The notes beneath the pieces are model-generated. The model worked only from the letters and a program-made list of their open reading frames with translations, ran no database searches and was not told the origin of the DNA. From positions 3,224,001-3,288,000 of the forward strand of contig OX596336.1 in NCBI GenBank assembly GCA_951394405.1: DNA of 64,000 bases, written 5' to 3'. This DNA comes from Coprinellus micaceus. Taxonomy: Eukaryota > Basidiomycota > Agaricomycetes > Agaricales > Psathyrellaceae. Positions 24,086 to 36,030 of the stretch are shown one piece after another; position 1 is the stretch's first letter, and each line of letters opens with the position of its first letter. Made by a program: the position numbers and the translations under genes.

Positions 24086-25844
24086 TCACTCCCAATCGCT
24101 GTCAGATCCCTCTTCGTCATCATCATCTGAATCGTCCTCATCTTCCTCATCGTCGTCTGATTCCGCCTCCTTTGCTGCTCCAGTTGCTGTTGGGGTTGCG
24201 CCTGCGCTCTTCGCGCCAGTCAGCTTGGCGCTCGAGTCGCCTCCAGCGACGCTCGTCGTGGACGAGACGACGTCGAAGCTGTCGGAGCTTCGCGGACTGG
24301 TGGCCGCGCTGGTGTCTCGCGCGGCGAGGGGTTGGGAGGCGGTCACCGCCAAGGGGGCAACCGGTTGTTTCTGTATGGGGGATATGTGTGAATGGATGTC
24401 GAGGGTGTTCACTGCGAGTGCATACCTCTTTTTCGGTGATCGCGGTGGGAGATGCTGCGGATGTGGGGGCGGTTGCGTTCTCGTCGTCGTCGTCTTCCCA
24501 GCTGAAGTCTTCGTCACTTTCTGTGGCAGAGGCTAGGGCGAGGGATTCGTTAGGCGTGTTCCAGAGGTTACAGTTGTGAATGAACAGACCTTGGATAAGA
24601 GCCTTTCTTCTGTCCTCCTCCGTCTTGATCTGGTGAGCCCTAAAGAAGTACCGACTCCAAAAGTCCTCCTTGCTCAGCGTCGAGGGTACTAGATACACTT
24701 GTCAATCGAAGGTTCCCTTCGAGTTGTCGAGCAAACCCACCAAGTCCCGTATACAACTCGTACAATGTCATCTCCTCTTTCAACAAGGCCCCCGTCTTCT
24801 CCGACCATTCTGAACCCTCAACCCCACCCTTCGCCTTGATCTCCTCGTCAACCCATTTCCTATACTCCTCCCGCACGCCCTCCTCCGCCTCCGGATCCCG
24901 CTGAACGATAGATGGGTCGCTCTGCAACCGATGTAACAAGGCCAAAGCTCTCGACGCAACCGCCGTCTGCGTCTCTGGGCCCTGCGCCGCTCTCTCCTTC
25001 CCATTCGCACCACCCATCCCATCCGAAGTGGGTAACATCCACATATCCGTCCCGTCCCATACCAGCCCCGAGCCCCCTTCTCCTGAATCGCTAGGAGGTA
25101 TGATCTTCACCGCATCTTTAAAGACCTCGTTCGCCTCTTTCACGGCTTCCCTTACAAGCGCCTCGCTCTTCCTCGCGTACTCCTCCGCCTGCGCCCTCGT
25201 GATCCCCTGCACGCGCGTGAACTCGGTCTTGAGGGTACTGCTCAGCTGCGCGAAGTCGATGTTCTCGGACGCGTGCTTGATGCTCTCGGGGATGTGGCTT
25301 TGGACAGTGGAGACGAGGTTAGGGGGGATTGCGGATTGGAGCCGAGAGAAGAGAGAAGTCGTGGAGGTCGAGTCGGAGCGCGAGTGTGTGGGCTGGTCAG
25401 ATGCAGTAGGAGAAGATGAAGAAGCTTCGGCGTTATCCTGAGTAGAAGGGGAGTCGCCAGAGTCTTCAGCCGTCGCAGGGGCGTCGGTAGGAGCACCAGG
25501 AGCAGATCGAGCCGCAGTCGAAGTGGAGGCCTCAGGCTGAGACTCGTCGACGGCAGTTAACTTGCCAATCTCCTTCTGCGCCTGAAGGACGACGTCCCCA
25601 AGATCTTTCTTCGCGACCTCCAACACCTGTTGGCTCTAGACACCAGATCTTTTTGTTGAATATATGCACTGCCGCGAAGTGGGTTTAGGGGAACAAGGGC
25701 ACTCACCTGCCTCTTGAAACCTCCCCAGAACCTACCGAGCTGCCCAACGACCTCGTTGAACTCCTCATTTAGCGACGGCTGGTTCGCATCACTTGGCTGC
25801 GGGGTAGGCGCCCTCGCTATATCGTAGGTGTCGAAGAAGTTCAT
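24086..25844 (-). CDS. BSD-domain protein (Dos2/BSDC1-like)
   Basis: Five exons: 25844-25707, 25635-24741, 24688-24590, 24520-24426, 24370-24086; 503 aa. The N-terminus MNFFDTYDIARAP is followed by an amphipathic helix (EEFNEVVGQLGRFWGGFKRQ) and a long Ser/Thr/Pro-rich part. A BSD domain spans about residues 300-380, with the diagnostic LSKEDFWSRYFFRAHQI including the FW pair. The tail is strongly acidic (Asp/Glu runs, ending in DSDWE). Yeast Dos2 and human BSDC1 share the helix-BSD-acidic layout; their function is poorly known. Start at the only upstream ATG in frame. Confidence 0.88.
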
Positions 25845-26033
25845 GGTAGCGATCTAAGCATGGCAGTATCCAAGCGCCGGTTTATCACTTTGTTCACACG
25901 ATCGACCCTTTGAGTGGGTGGGGTGAGAGGATGATATGATTCCAATCCTACCTATGAGGCATGGTACAGTGGTAAAAGTACATCGTGGACAGCGATTATA
26001 TGTAGACACAGATAGAGGAAAAAGATGATGAAA

Positions 26034-27412
26034 CTAAGCGTGAACGGCGAGCTTCTCTGCAGCAAGTTCGGCAGGGGCATTACCAAGAGCCTCCTTCACT
26101 GCCCTGCACTCGTCAACAAAGTCAGTGAACATCTCGATGGTGTCGAGAGGGCCACCAGCGCTCTCAGGGTGGAACTGCACACCCCATACCCGCTTGCCGG
26201 AATCTTCGGTGGACTTGATACCCTCGACGGAAGAATCGTTGCAGTTGATGAAGAAGGGCTCCCATCCTTGGGGGAAGGGGTCCTGGAGCTTGAGAGCGTA
26301 CTGATGGTTTTGACTGGAAGAATTATCAGCTTAAAAAGCAGAAACGGGGACACAATGCTCCTCACCTAGTGACGTAGACGCGACCCGCCTTGATAGAACC
26401 CGAGTTGGCGAGGGCCAAAACAGGTTGGTTGTGACCGCGATTACCAAAGGTCATACGATAGGCGTCGAGGCCAGCAGCCATACCGATGATCTGGTGTCCC
26501 ATGCAGATACCGAAAATAGGCCTGTTCCACTCCTGAATGGTTCGGCGCAAGTGCGAAGCAGCATCCCAGCACTGCTGCGGGTCGCCGGGCCCGTTGGAAA
26601 GGAAAAGCCCATCGAACTGGTCCCTGACCTTGTTGAAGTCGTAGTTCCAGGGAAAGACGGTGACGGCAGCGTCACGGCGGACGAGAGAGCGGGTAATGTT
26701 GGCCTTGGCACCGAAGTCGAGGAGGGCGATCTTGATGCTTCCCGTGGGGTTAAGCTCGTAAACCTCCTTGGTGGAAATCTGGTCGACGAGGTTTTCCTTG
26801 GAGGGATCCCAGTACTCCTCGGCGGCGGGTGCAGGGAGAGCGGTGTCTTGGCCGATAGCGAGTCGGCCGAGGGTGGTTCCCTGATCACGCAGAAGGGTGG
26901 TGATTGCTCGGGTATCGACACCAGTGATGGCAGGGATGTTGTGACGCTTGCACCATGAGGCGAGGGACTCGACGGCGGTGTGGTGGGAGTACTGTTCGGC
27001 GACGTCTCCAACGACGACAGCGGCGCACTGGATGCCGTTGGACTCGAGGATGACTCCAACGTCCTGGGAATCGAAGGGTGCCTCATTGCGGGGGACACCG
27101 TAGTTGCCAATGAGAGGGCTGGTGAAAACGAGGATTTGTCCCCGGTAGGAAGGGTCGGTCATCGACTCAGTGTCTACATATACCATGAGTCATTGCATGA
27201 GAGGGGGCGAAAAAAGAAGACGCACATGAAGTGATGGAGGTGGAGAAGACGGTTTCTCCAAACACACTGGTGGGTGCGCCGAACGACGTCCCCTTGAAGC
27301 TCTCGCCTGTCTTGAGGTGAAGGGTGGCGGGCAGTTTCTTCTCAACGGCAGTAGCGAGCCCCCTCGAGAAGCGAGCGACACGGAAAGCGCGGATAGCCTG
27401 GGAGGTGAACAT
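26034..27412 (-). CDS. CPA1: arginine-specific carbamoyl-phosphate synthase small (glutaminase) subunit, mitochondrial
   Basis: Three exons: 27412-27226, 27173-26366, 26313-26034; 424 aa. The first 25 residues (MFTSQAIRAFRVARFSRGLA) form a basic mitochondrial presequence, as in Neurospora arg-2 and unlike cytosolic yeast Cpa1. The CarA N-domain follows (GYxGQ-like YRGQILVFTSPLIGNYGVP), then a class I glutaminase with the nucleophile in FGICMGHQIIG and the His/Glu pair in GVQFHPESAGG; the triad is complete. It supplies NH3 from glutamine to the large subunit for carbamoyl phosphate in arginine synthesis. The leader carries an intron-split uORF (27553-27438) resembling the arginine attenuator peptide, which predicts translational repression by arginine. 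Confidence 0.96.
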
Positions 27413-27437
27413 GGTGGTGATCGTGGAGTTTTGTATT

Positions 27438-27553
27438 TCAATGGTTCAGGAGGGAGAAGACGAGGTCACTGAGATAGCTGGAGAAATGTCAGTGGGGGCA
27501 GCAGACTTGTAGCAAAAGACTGACTCGTCGCTAGTGTTTTGAGTAAAGGGCAT
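27438..27553 (-). CDS. arginine attenuator peptide-like uORF of CPA1 (spliced)
   Basis: Exon 27553-27525, a 47-nt intron (GTCAGT..CACTGAC..TCTCCAG), exon 27477-27438; 22 codons plus stop, ending 25 nt upstream of the CPA1 start. The spliced C-terminal part reads TSDDYLSDLVFSLLNH. Neurospora arg-2 AAP has TSQDYLSDHLWRALNA at the same place: TS, DYLSD and LN are shared, and the key Asp12 is kept, while Trp19 is replaced by Phe. Known AAPs stall the ribosome when arginine is high and lower synthesis of the small subunit. Without splicing, the same ATG would encode an unrelated 35-residue peptide, so splicing decides the motif. Stalling here is inferred from similarity. Confidence 0.8.
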
Positions 27554-27807
27554 GAACAACCCAGCGGATGGCGGAGTGGGATCCAGGAATAAAGACAGAC
27601 CACGCCCAAATTTTACAAGTACCCCAGCTTACTTAACCCATCACGGCATCCTCCTCCCGCTCAACAGTCAAATCCGTCTATTCAATCCAATAGTGGGGTG
27701 TCCATGATGATGATGCAGGCGTACAACTATGCAGGAACAGAAAACAAGACAGCTATGCACATATTAGCAAAATAAAATAATCGCACAAGATTCCCCCAGC
27801 TTCGAGT

Positions 27808-30800
27808 TCATCCCCGCGAACGCATCCCTGCACGTCGCCCCTTCGGAATATGGGACTTGGCTGGCTCTTCGGCCTCTGAATCCGAGTCTGTACTCTCCCG
27901 CCCCGATTCATCCGTCGGCTCGTCACTAAGCGGAACCAGTTCCTCCATCGTGTCCCGCTTCTTGTTCTTGTCCTGGCTCTGGTTCGGCAGGCCCCCCAGC
28001 GGATGGCCCGTCTGGAAGGCTCGCCCCTGAGATGTTAGCTGTGTCAGTTTGGTGTGTCGATTGGAGCCGGTTTCCTTATATGTCTTCTTCGGCTCAGGCG
28101 TGGCCTTTCCTAGAGCGGCCAACACTTCGCCTTCGTCTTCTACATCTTCTTCCTCTGTCGGGTAGTGTAGCTCCTTCTTCCCCTTGACCACGGTCGAATG
28201 CATTTGAGGCAGCCACTGAGAGTATGGGAACGACTGCTGAGTCTCGCTTGCGATAAAAAGGTCCTCGTCCTCTTGCTCGTGCACGGACTGCAGCTCGTCA
28301 ACCATATTCATCGTCTCGTCGGGCTGGGACGAGGAATCAGCCGCCTGAAGCGTTTCCCACTTGTGCACAGACTCTTGTGTCGCCTGAGTCGGCGGCGGGG
28401 GAGCAGGTATATCCTCTGGCTGAACAGACGCCGCCCTCCTAGCAGCAGCTCGCGTCGTACGCCCGGGAGTGATTGCAGGGACAGGCTGAGTAGCTGGAGG
28501 AACCTTCGATGACCGAGTAGCCTTGGGCTTCACACTTGGGGCAGGCTGGGTGGCTGCGAGCGCCTTTTGCCCGCGGGCGGTGGGAGGTTTGATAGACTGG
28601 CTGGTCAAATTTGCAGACTTTGCAGCAGCGGCCCTCTTGCCCCTGGCCGGCTTCTCAGGCTCGGGCTCTGCCTCGGGTTCCTCTTCAGCAGCTGCCGACG
28701 GGGCTGGCCGAGAAGGAGCAGTAGCGTCCTTCTTAGTCTTCTCTTTAGCTTTATTGACTCCTTCCAAAAGCTTCATCGCGTCTTGGTAACTCGAGCGGGG
28801 GGCAAGAGCTGGCATCGCCTCAGGGGTCTTCCCGTTTTTGCCCTTCATACGCGAACGGAGGCCGCGAGGTGTGGACTGGGGGACGTCGGTGTCGACGATG
28901 GGGCTGCGTGGACGAGCCTGGGTCTTGACAGGGCTGTCGAAGGGTTCGATGGAGTCGTCCCGGTCGTCTTTGGCTGGTTTCGCTGTGGCCGTCTCCTCCG
29001 CTTCTCCCTCTCCCTCTCCTCCCTCCTCCTCCTGATGCGCAGAGCCCTCGGGCGTGGCACGACCACTAGACTCCGGGGTGTCCTCCTCGATGTTCGACGC
29101 CGCAAGGTTGAACACCGCCGTATCATCTGCCAGGGCCTCGCTGAACGCTCGATCGCCCTGCGCGTCGATCTCTACCGAGGACGCCATCCCGTTGACGTCG
29201 CCGAAAGACATATCACCGCGCTCAAAGGAGGGTCGCCTACTCTCCTCCTCCTCCCCCTCCTCCTCCCCCTCCTCCTCCTCCTCCTCCTCCTCTTCCTCCT
29301 CTTCTTCTTTGTCGTCGTCATCATCTGACTGTGGCTTGGGCCTACCAGGAGGAGCGGAGAGCGAAAGCCCCGGCGGACGCCGAGCAGGCACATCGGCATC
29401 TTCGCTACCCCCTTCGTCGTCGCTCTCCTCCTCGTCAGACGAGCCCCGCGTGGCATTGAACATCTTCGACATGCGCCTTGAAATCTTGGGTTCGTCGTCC
29501 TCCACTAAACCCTCCGCGTCGATAGATGCACCCTCGTCATCGTCACTGTCACTTGAAGGGAGCTGTTTCGTTGAGATAGAGCCCCTGGGTCCGCGGATGA
29601 CGGCGTCGAGGTCCACATCAGCTAAGGATACGTTGGGGAGGTCAGGGAGACCGATGGAGAACGCAGACAGAGCCTGGGTAGTGGCGAGAGGAGCGTCTCC
29701 TCCGTCAGAGTCGGAATCGGCGGGTTTCTGGGAGGATTTGGTTGGGATGGTCTGGGAAAGAGGGTGAGGCTTTGCGGACTTCGCTAAGGCTCGAGGTTTA
29801 GGCGGGGGCGCTGAGGCGACGACCGTTCGAGAGGAATGAGAGGACGACCCTCGCGAAATGGAAGGGGGGATACCCTCGTCAGACCAGATATAGGTGGGTC
29901 CACGCTGGGTAGGACCCACAGAATTGGTGTCTCGTCGGATTCTGCCGGAAAGGGCTGCCGAGGCGCTGGTAGCGGTGGGTTTTAGGGTTGACTTGGGTTT
30001 GGAGATGGGGTTGGAAGATTCGTCCTCCGAAGATTCCGAACTCTCCGACGATGATAACTCTTTTCGGGTTCGTGTGGGTTTGAGTACGGGCTTTGGTTTC
30101 GAGGAGACAGGTAGTGATAAGGGCTGTTGAGAGCCTGAAGGACCAGGGGCAGCAGCGGTGGAAGGAGCCCGCTTTCGTTGCTGTTGCTGGGTGGCCGAAG
30201 GCCCAGCCGTTGAAACACCGGCATCATCCTCAGCAGGAGGGGTATACACAAGTCTGGCCGTAGATGCAGATATGCTTGACAAGGTGTGAGTGGCTTGAGC
30301 ACCAGGCTTCTTGTTCGCTTTCTCTTTCGCCTTCGTCGTTTCAGTCGTCGCGGTCGTAACGTTCTTAGCAGACACGGCTGAAGGAGCGGCGTCTATGCCT
30401 GTAACAACATCTCCTTCGTCAGAACCCCCCTAATGCGCCATGTCAACGTCATGGTTGACCTAGCTGAACAGAACGAATGGATAAAGTTGAAATGCATTCA
30501 AACGCACCTTTTTCTTTTTCTTTTTCTTAGCCTCCTTCTCCTCAAGTAACCCCTCGAGGGCCTTGATCTGGGCTTCGCGGAAGGGAGTGGGGGACTCGGC
30601 TTGTTCGTCCTGGAGGGATTTGAGGAGTCTTTCGTTCGTAGAGGCAGCTTGTCGAACGAGGTTGCAGCGTGAGCGTACGTGGGCGGGCTTGACCCCGCAG
30701 AAGGGGCAGTGATCGGGGCGAGAGCCACGAGAGGACTTTACTGATGGGCCAGCAGACACCGCAGGAGCTTGCTCTGGAACCCCCTCGGACGAAGCCGAGT

Positions 30801-32879
30801 CATCCGTATCGACCGGCTTCTTGGGAGGAGCGGATACCGTAGGCTCCTTGGCGGGCTTGTCAGCGGCAGCAGCATTCTTTACAGGAGGAGTGGGAGCGAC
30901 TAGACCCTCTACAACTTTCTCCTTGTCTGCTGCAGCGGCCTCTTTGGAAGCGGCTGATACGACCGGGGGAGCAGCCTGCTCCTTAGCAAGAGCTTGATCC
31001 TTCTTCTTCAAGGCTGCAAGCATCGCATCCATGCTGGCTAGAATGTCGGCCTTGTTAGCTGGTACTGGAATTTCTATTGAAGAAGAGAAAACCTCGTCAG
31101 ACAAATTAAAGAGTAATATACAAACCGGCGGAAGATAGACCTTTAGCCTGTTTTTTGGTGGCCTTGGCCTTCTTACCTATACAGGCGGGATTGTGAGTGG
31201 TTATTGGTGTGAAATGCGTGCGAAGAGACATACCAGAAGGCTCGACAGTTTTCTCTTGAGGAGGTGCCGTGGAACTTGCGTTAGCACCTGCGGTAGCGGT
31301 GATACACTCAGCCAAGCCCGCGTTGGGATCGTTCTCGTTCGACGAACCAGTGCTCTCAGCCTGCTTCTCCTTCTCCTTGGCCTTGGCCGCCTTGGTTTTG
31401 CCTGTGAAATATCAGATCGAAATCCGCGATACCGATCGACCTAGCCCCCAGTTGGGAGTGAACGCACCATTGACAACAGGCTCCTTGAGAGCAGGGTTGG
31501 CAGACTTTGCTTTCTTGATTAGTGGCGTGTCATCGTCTACACAGATTGTCAGTCTACCGACTAAAACAACTGAAGTACAGCATATTAACCTGAGTCGGAG
31601 TCGGATGGTGATGGCGAAGACGACGAAGAGGTGTCTGCAATCGGCTATTTAGCGCTGGTGTTCACGACCGATATGACAGACGAAGAAACATACCGGGGAC
31701 TTTAGAAGGGGCAGAGGGGGCCGCGCCAGACTTTGCTCCCTTCTCGGCGGCGAGTTCCTTTTCGTACTTCTCAATGAGTACACCGAGGTCGTTGTCATCT
31801 CGAGGGGGTTTACCAACCTTGCCCTTGAGTTTCCCGATCGATACTTTCTCTTTGCCCTTCGCCTTGGTCGTGGGCTTCTGCTTTTCCACCTTGTCGGGCT
31901 TTTCCTTTACTCTTTCTGTCCCTTCACCCGCCTCCTTGGCCTTCTCCTTTTTCCTCCCCTTCGCCTTCGCGTCCACTGTATCTTCCTTTTCTCGCTCAAC
32001 CGTATCGGGGAGAGCAGGTTCCCCCACAACCGCGGTCGACTTCTTGGCCTTCTTCCTCTTCTTGGCCTTCTTTCCCGCATCCTCATCCTCAGGGGCCTCC
32101 TCATTCTCGGCTGTCGGTTCGCCCGCAGGAGCGCCGGTTTCCTCTGGTTTATCGTTCGAAGTCGCCTGGGCTTGAGATTCCTGGGCAGCTGCGTTCTTCT
32201 TCTTTCTCTTTTTCGCAGGAGGCGCGTCGTTTTCCTCAACCTCGGGTGCCTTGCCTTCAGGTTCGGCGGTAGGTGCTTTGCGCTTTTGGCCAGGCTTCTC
32301 GAATACCTCGACTGTCTCATCTGGCTTGTCCTCCATCGCCGCATGCTTCTTCTTCTTCTTTCGCTTTTTCGGTGGCTGGAGACGATGATCAGATGAGAAA
32401 ATATTCAAGAACATCGCATGCCATACCTCAACAGAAGAGGGCCTGCTGGGAGGCAACGGCGTCGTCTTCGCCGGGGTAAATTGAGGCGCGTTTTCAGGAG
32501 CGTTGACGTGGACTACAACAACAGACAGAGATGATGAAGCAGCACAAAAGGCCTCAAAATCGTCATCTACCCCGAAGGCTCAGAACGAAGAACCAGTGGT
32601 TAAACGATTGGGCGCACCATCCTCAAGATCGACTGCCTTGCCATCACGCAGCTGGGCGAACTGCAGAGGCACGTCCGACGCGTAACCCAGCTTTTTCCTC
32701 ACACCCTCCTTCAACCCATCGAGAGTGCTCTCTGTGCAAAATCAGGACGTGCGTTGGAAAAGAGATATCGCGCACGAACCTTTAAGTAGCCGGTCAAAAG
32801 TACGCGCTCCGGTGGTGAAAGTGACTCTCGGGTAGTCATTTTCGCGTTTCCGCTTGAGACTCTGTGACCGCTCTTCCAT
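27808..32879 (-). CDS. large low-complexity Lys/Glu/Ser-rich protein with N-terminal ubiquitin-like/PB1-like domain
   Basis: Ten exons: 32879-32780, 32731-32618, 32566-32427, 32375-31694, 31634-31590, 31536-31468, 31401-31234, 31176-31141, 31073-30508, 30429-27808; 1513 aa. Residues about 15-95 (YPRVTFTTGARTFDRLLK, DVPLQFAQLRDGKAVDLEDD) look like a beta-grasp/PB1 or Net1/Dnt1-type N-domain. Then come basic blocks with KKRKKKKK (likely nuclear localisation signals), a compact Cys/His cluster CPFCGVKPAHVRSRC, and a 870-residue acidic/Ser-Pro-rich region with a poly-Glu run coded by 29220-29310. A short Lys-rich end follows. Nuclear or nucleolar scaffold is an inference from composition; relation to Net1/Dnt1 cell-cycle proteins is only a suggestion. 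Splicing is supported by frame over ten exons. Confidence 0.75.
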
Positions 32880-33038
32880 GGGGGGCGAAGAGAAGGGGCA
32901 GGTGGCGGTCGAGAAACAACCAGCAAGTCGTATAGAATTAGAGTTATGGCTTAGGTCAACGCCTGTCTGGGAAAATGATCCAGCCAGATGAGCGCGTCGT
33001 GGCAAACAGCGCCAAATCCCGACTCTGTACCGACCACC
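32880..33038. promoter_or_regulatory. short bidirectional promoter region
   Basis: Only 159 bp separate the start codons of the divergent low-complexity protein gene (minus) and the NDUFB2-like gene (plus), so both promoters and leaders must share it. A conserved-looking element cannot be assigned by eye. Confidence 0.55.
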
Positions 33039-33371
33039 ATGGCAGGAGGTCCGTTCCATGTTCTCTCCACACTGGCCCCCGCTCACACTTTGCAGCCTCT
33101 GGACCTGGGTTCCACCCACATCTCCCCCCTGTTCGCTACTCCTTCTTGGGCAAGGCCCTCGGTGCCTCCATGTGGTTCTTCATCTTCTACCGTATGCGGT
33201 GCGTTCCCTACCCGTTCGACTCCGAGTGAAGTTCTGACCCTTTCCCTCCTTTGCAGCCAGGACGGCAGCAAGCTCATTGTACGTTAAGTTTGTTTCAATC
33301 GAAGTGCATCTCGGCTGACGTTTCTACAGGGCAAGCACCCATGGGATCACGGCGACCATGGCCACCACTAG
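33039..33371 (+). CDS. NDUFB2: complex I accessory subunit, NDUFB2-like
   Basis: Four small exons: 33039-33048, 33096-33198, 33257-33278, 33330-33371; 58 aa, too short and too split to show as one open frame. The product begins MAGASGPGFHPHLPPVRYSF, has one membrane helix (LGKALGASMWFFIFYRMRQD) and ends in a WDHGDHGHHH His-rich tail. A single membrane segment with W-FF-I-F-R, followed by a short polar tail after the arginine, matches the B2/AGGG-type subunit of the mitochondrial NADH dehydrogenase membrane arm. The 10-nt first exon was chosen because it gives the conserved MAG-SGPG start; ignoring the first intron gives an unrelated frame. The tail lacks the longer acidic end of the animal protein. 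Confidence 0.82.
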
Positions 33372-34092
33372 GATTCCGGGGATTAGAAATACACATGTAG
33401 ACGCAGTCCCAACCAATCAACCATGCACCTCGGAACAAGGTCATTCCAGAAAACGACGAGAGTGATTTCAACTCGGAGCTATGGGAACTCGATGCACGGT
33501 ACTATGAGGACTGTGTCGCTCTTGCCGAAGGATCCCCAAGCGGGAGACCCCAAGGTTATGTGGGTATCTGTGATGGATTCTTTGCTAACAGGTTCGGAAC
33601 GCTGCAGGGATACTTTAGGGTGACCCGTACCCCAAACCTCACGGGGAAGACTGTTCCCTAGTGCCTCAGCTGCCTGTTCAGGAAGTCCTGCCAAACCTTC
33701 GGTGGTGGATGGTATCCTCGGCACCCCGTCCGCACTCCATCTGCATTGTCCCAACTTTCATATCACACTCTTCTTTCGGACCGGTGAGGACGAATGACAT
33801 GAGCCTGAGCGGTTGTTGTTGTTTTGGACTGAGCCGTGAGCAAGAGTCCGTAAGAGTCGAACGCCGTGAAGACCATCCCCTTCACACAGATACCTTCGAA
33901 TCCTCGTTTATTAATTACTCTACTTAGCTGATGTTGTCCGGACCGTTCCAGCGTGAATAGAAATGCATCTGTCGCAAAACCTTCACAACCAAAATGTAGC
34001 TCCGTGTGACTCTTCCTCTAACAGTCAACTGCCTCAGATCCGGAATGTGTGATCCCAAGCTGAGGGCATGACATTCTTCTCTTCCTTCCACC
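33372..34092. other. intergenic with a coding-like but start-less frame
   Basis: A frame open from 33401 to 33661 has no ATG but protein-like codon use (for example ENDESDFNSELWELDARYY and GYVGICDGFFANRFGTLQ). A shifted frame continues coding-like to 33815. No family is recognised. It could be a decayed gene or an uncaptured exon; see findings. Confidence 0.3.
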
Positions 34093-35773
34093 ATGGCTCT
34101 CTTCAGAAGAGGTCGCCTGGTCATCACATTCCTTAGCATCTTCTGGGTTGGCCTCACCATCTGGCAGGAATACCTACAATGGGCATTTGACGGCAGCAAG
34201 TGTCAGTGGCCGGACCATAACTTCATAACACGGCTGGTAAGGCGATCACCTGGAAGCGTCGACCTTCTCTGACATTTCATATTATCCAGGAGGACTCGAA
34301 AGATGGCCCGAAAGCTGAGCATGTCCTGATAGTTGCGGATCCACAGATCCTCGACCACCGGTCGTACCCAGGACGAGGAGCGATCCTGACATGGCTCTCC
34401 CGGGTAATCGTCGACCTCAACCTGCGCAAGAACTGGTGGGTCGCTGCCTCGAAGAAACCAGATGCAGTCGTGTTTTTGGGTGATATGATGGACGGAGGTC
34501 GTTTCGATATGTCCGAAGACGAGTGCGTACTATTAGTATGAACCTGGGGGTGTTCTCGTTCCTGACCCAATCCAATAGATACGAAGAATACTTTCAGCGC
34601 TTCAAGAGTATATTCAAGCTTGATCCTTCTATTCCCCAGTACTTCGTCCCAGGAAATCACGATACTGGACTCGGATTCTCGCAACACTTCTCCCCGTATA
34701 CCCACCTCCGCTATACCACGCACTTTGGCGAGAAGAACTATGTCATCAACCTCGCAAACCACACCCTCGCATTCATTGACGCACCAGGCTTTGTGGACGA
34801 AGAGTCGAAGCGACTGGGCAAGGGCAAGACCTACGAAAACTGGAAGCCTTTGGCTGACGGGCCATTGGAATTCATGACCAGATACAAGAAGGACAACCAC
34901 AACGAACCCACCGTCCTCTTTACCCACGTCCCCCTCTACCGCCCCGACGGTCGTGGGTGCGGCCCTCTCCGCGAACGGGGTACCATCCGCCCAGGCGTTG
35001 GCGACGGCTACCAAAACACCCTTGGGAAACAATCCACGCAAAAGCTCTTCGACCTTCTCTCTCCTCGTCTCGTCTTCAGTGGGGACGACCACGATTATTG
35101 CGAGCACACACACCACCATGGGAGTACGAAGGTTCGCGAAGTCACGGTCAAGTCCATCTCGATGGCCATGGGCATCAAGCGCCCAGGGTTCCAGCTCCTC
35201 TCGCTCGCACCACCCGAGCTCCGTCGTGAAGGGGTATCGTACGCAGACACACCGTGTTTGCTCCCCGACCAGCTCGCAACGTACCTCCGTGTTTACATCC
35301 CCTTCGGTGTCCTGTCCCTGCTCATCGTCGCCATCTCACAATTCGCCTCTTTCAGAGGACTGAAGTCGAGGTCAAATCTCAAGCACAGCGTGGACTTTGG
35401 TGCTGGGGATGACGATGACTTTGTCAACGGGCATCGGAGCCGCCCATCATTCAGACTCACACCGAACCTGCGTACGCGTCGGGACGCTAGCGAGTCCGAT
35501 TCTTCATCTGGGCTATTGCCTACCCCAGTCTCGGCCTCTTACAAGTCCCCGTCATCGTCGTTTTCGTCTCGAGGAGAATCCAAGGTCATATCCTTTGGAG
35601 AAGCATTGTTACGCCGCGTGCCTCGAGCTTTCGATGCGTCGGGGCCGTCATCTTCACATCATCGCCTGAGCAAACGGCCAAGAAGCCGCTTAGCGAAGTC
35701 CTTGTGTGATGTACGGGATGTCGCTGTGTGGCCTCTTGGGTTCTTTATCCTCATTACCTGGTGGTTCTCGTAG
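34093..35773 (+). CDS. Cdc1/Ted1-type metallophosphoesterase (PGAP5 homologue)
   Basis: Three exons: 34093-34236, 34290-34522, 34579-35773; 523 aa. N-terminal membrane segment at about residues 8-27 (LVITFLSIFWVGLTIWQEYL). The luminal phosphoesterase has the metal ligands in VADPQILD, FLGDMMDGGR, VPGNHDTG, LFTHVPLYRP and SGDDHDYCEHTH. A second membrane segment (VYIPFGVLSLLIVAISQFA) follows, then a long Ser-rich cytosolic part and a last hydrophobic stretch (WPLGFFILITWWFS). The family removes ethanolamine phosphate from mannose 2 of GPI anchors in the ER (Mn2+-dependent) and aids GPI-protein export. I cannot decide between Cdc1 and Ted1 orthology. Start: first ATG, directly before the anchor. 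Confidence 0.93.
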
Positions 35774-36030
35774 CCCATTATCTATTCGATCGTTACAGCT
35801 ATCACACGCACTTACCACTGTACTGTATTATAGCACACTTAGCACTATCTCGGGCCTTTCCAGCCCCACTATATGCTTGGCTCTTCCATCGTAGTAAAAA
35901 CAACACGATAAGCCTGGCAGTGGACTACAAGGCTCCAGCACAATTCTTACTCGATACTTAATAGTACTCCTCGTACAAAAGAGGGTTTAGCACGCTATCC
36001 TTCGCACTGCGGCACTCCCAGAGCCTTCAA

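Noticed and set aside
28523..29767. Plus-strand frames with Ser or Leu runs opposite the low-complexity gene
   Set aside because: They come from the complement of Glu/Lys-coding repeats; the minus strand splices over ten exons into one frame.
34277..35119. 280-codon minus-strand frame opposite the Cdc1/Ted1 gene
   Set aside because: Antisense shadow; the plus strand has all metallophosphoesterase motifs.
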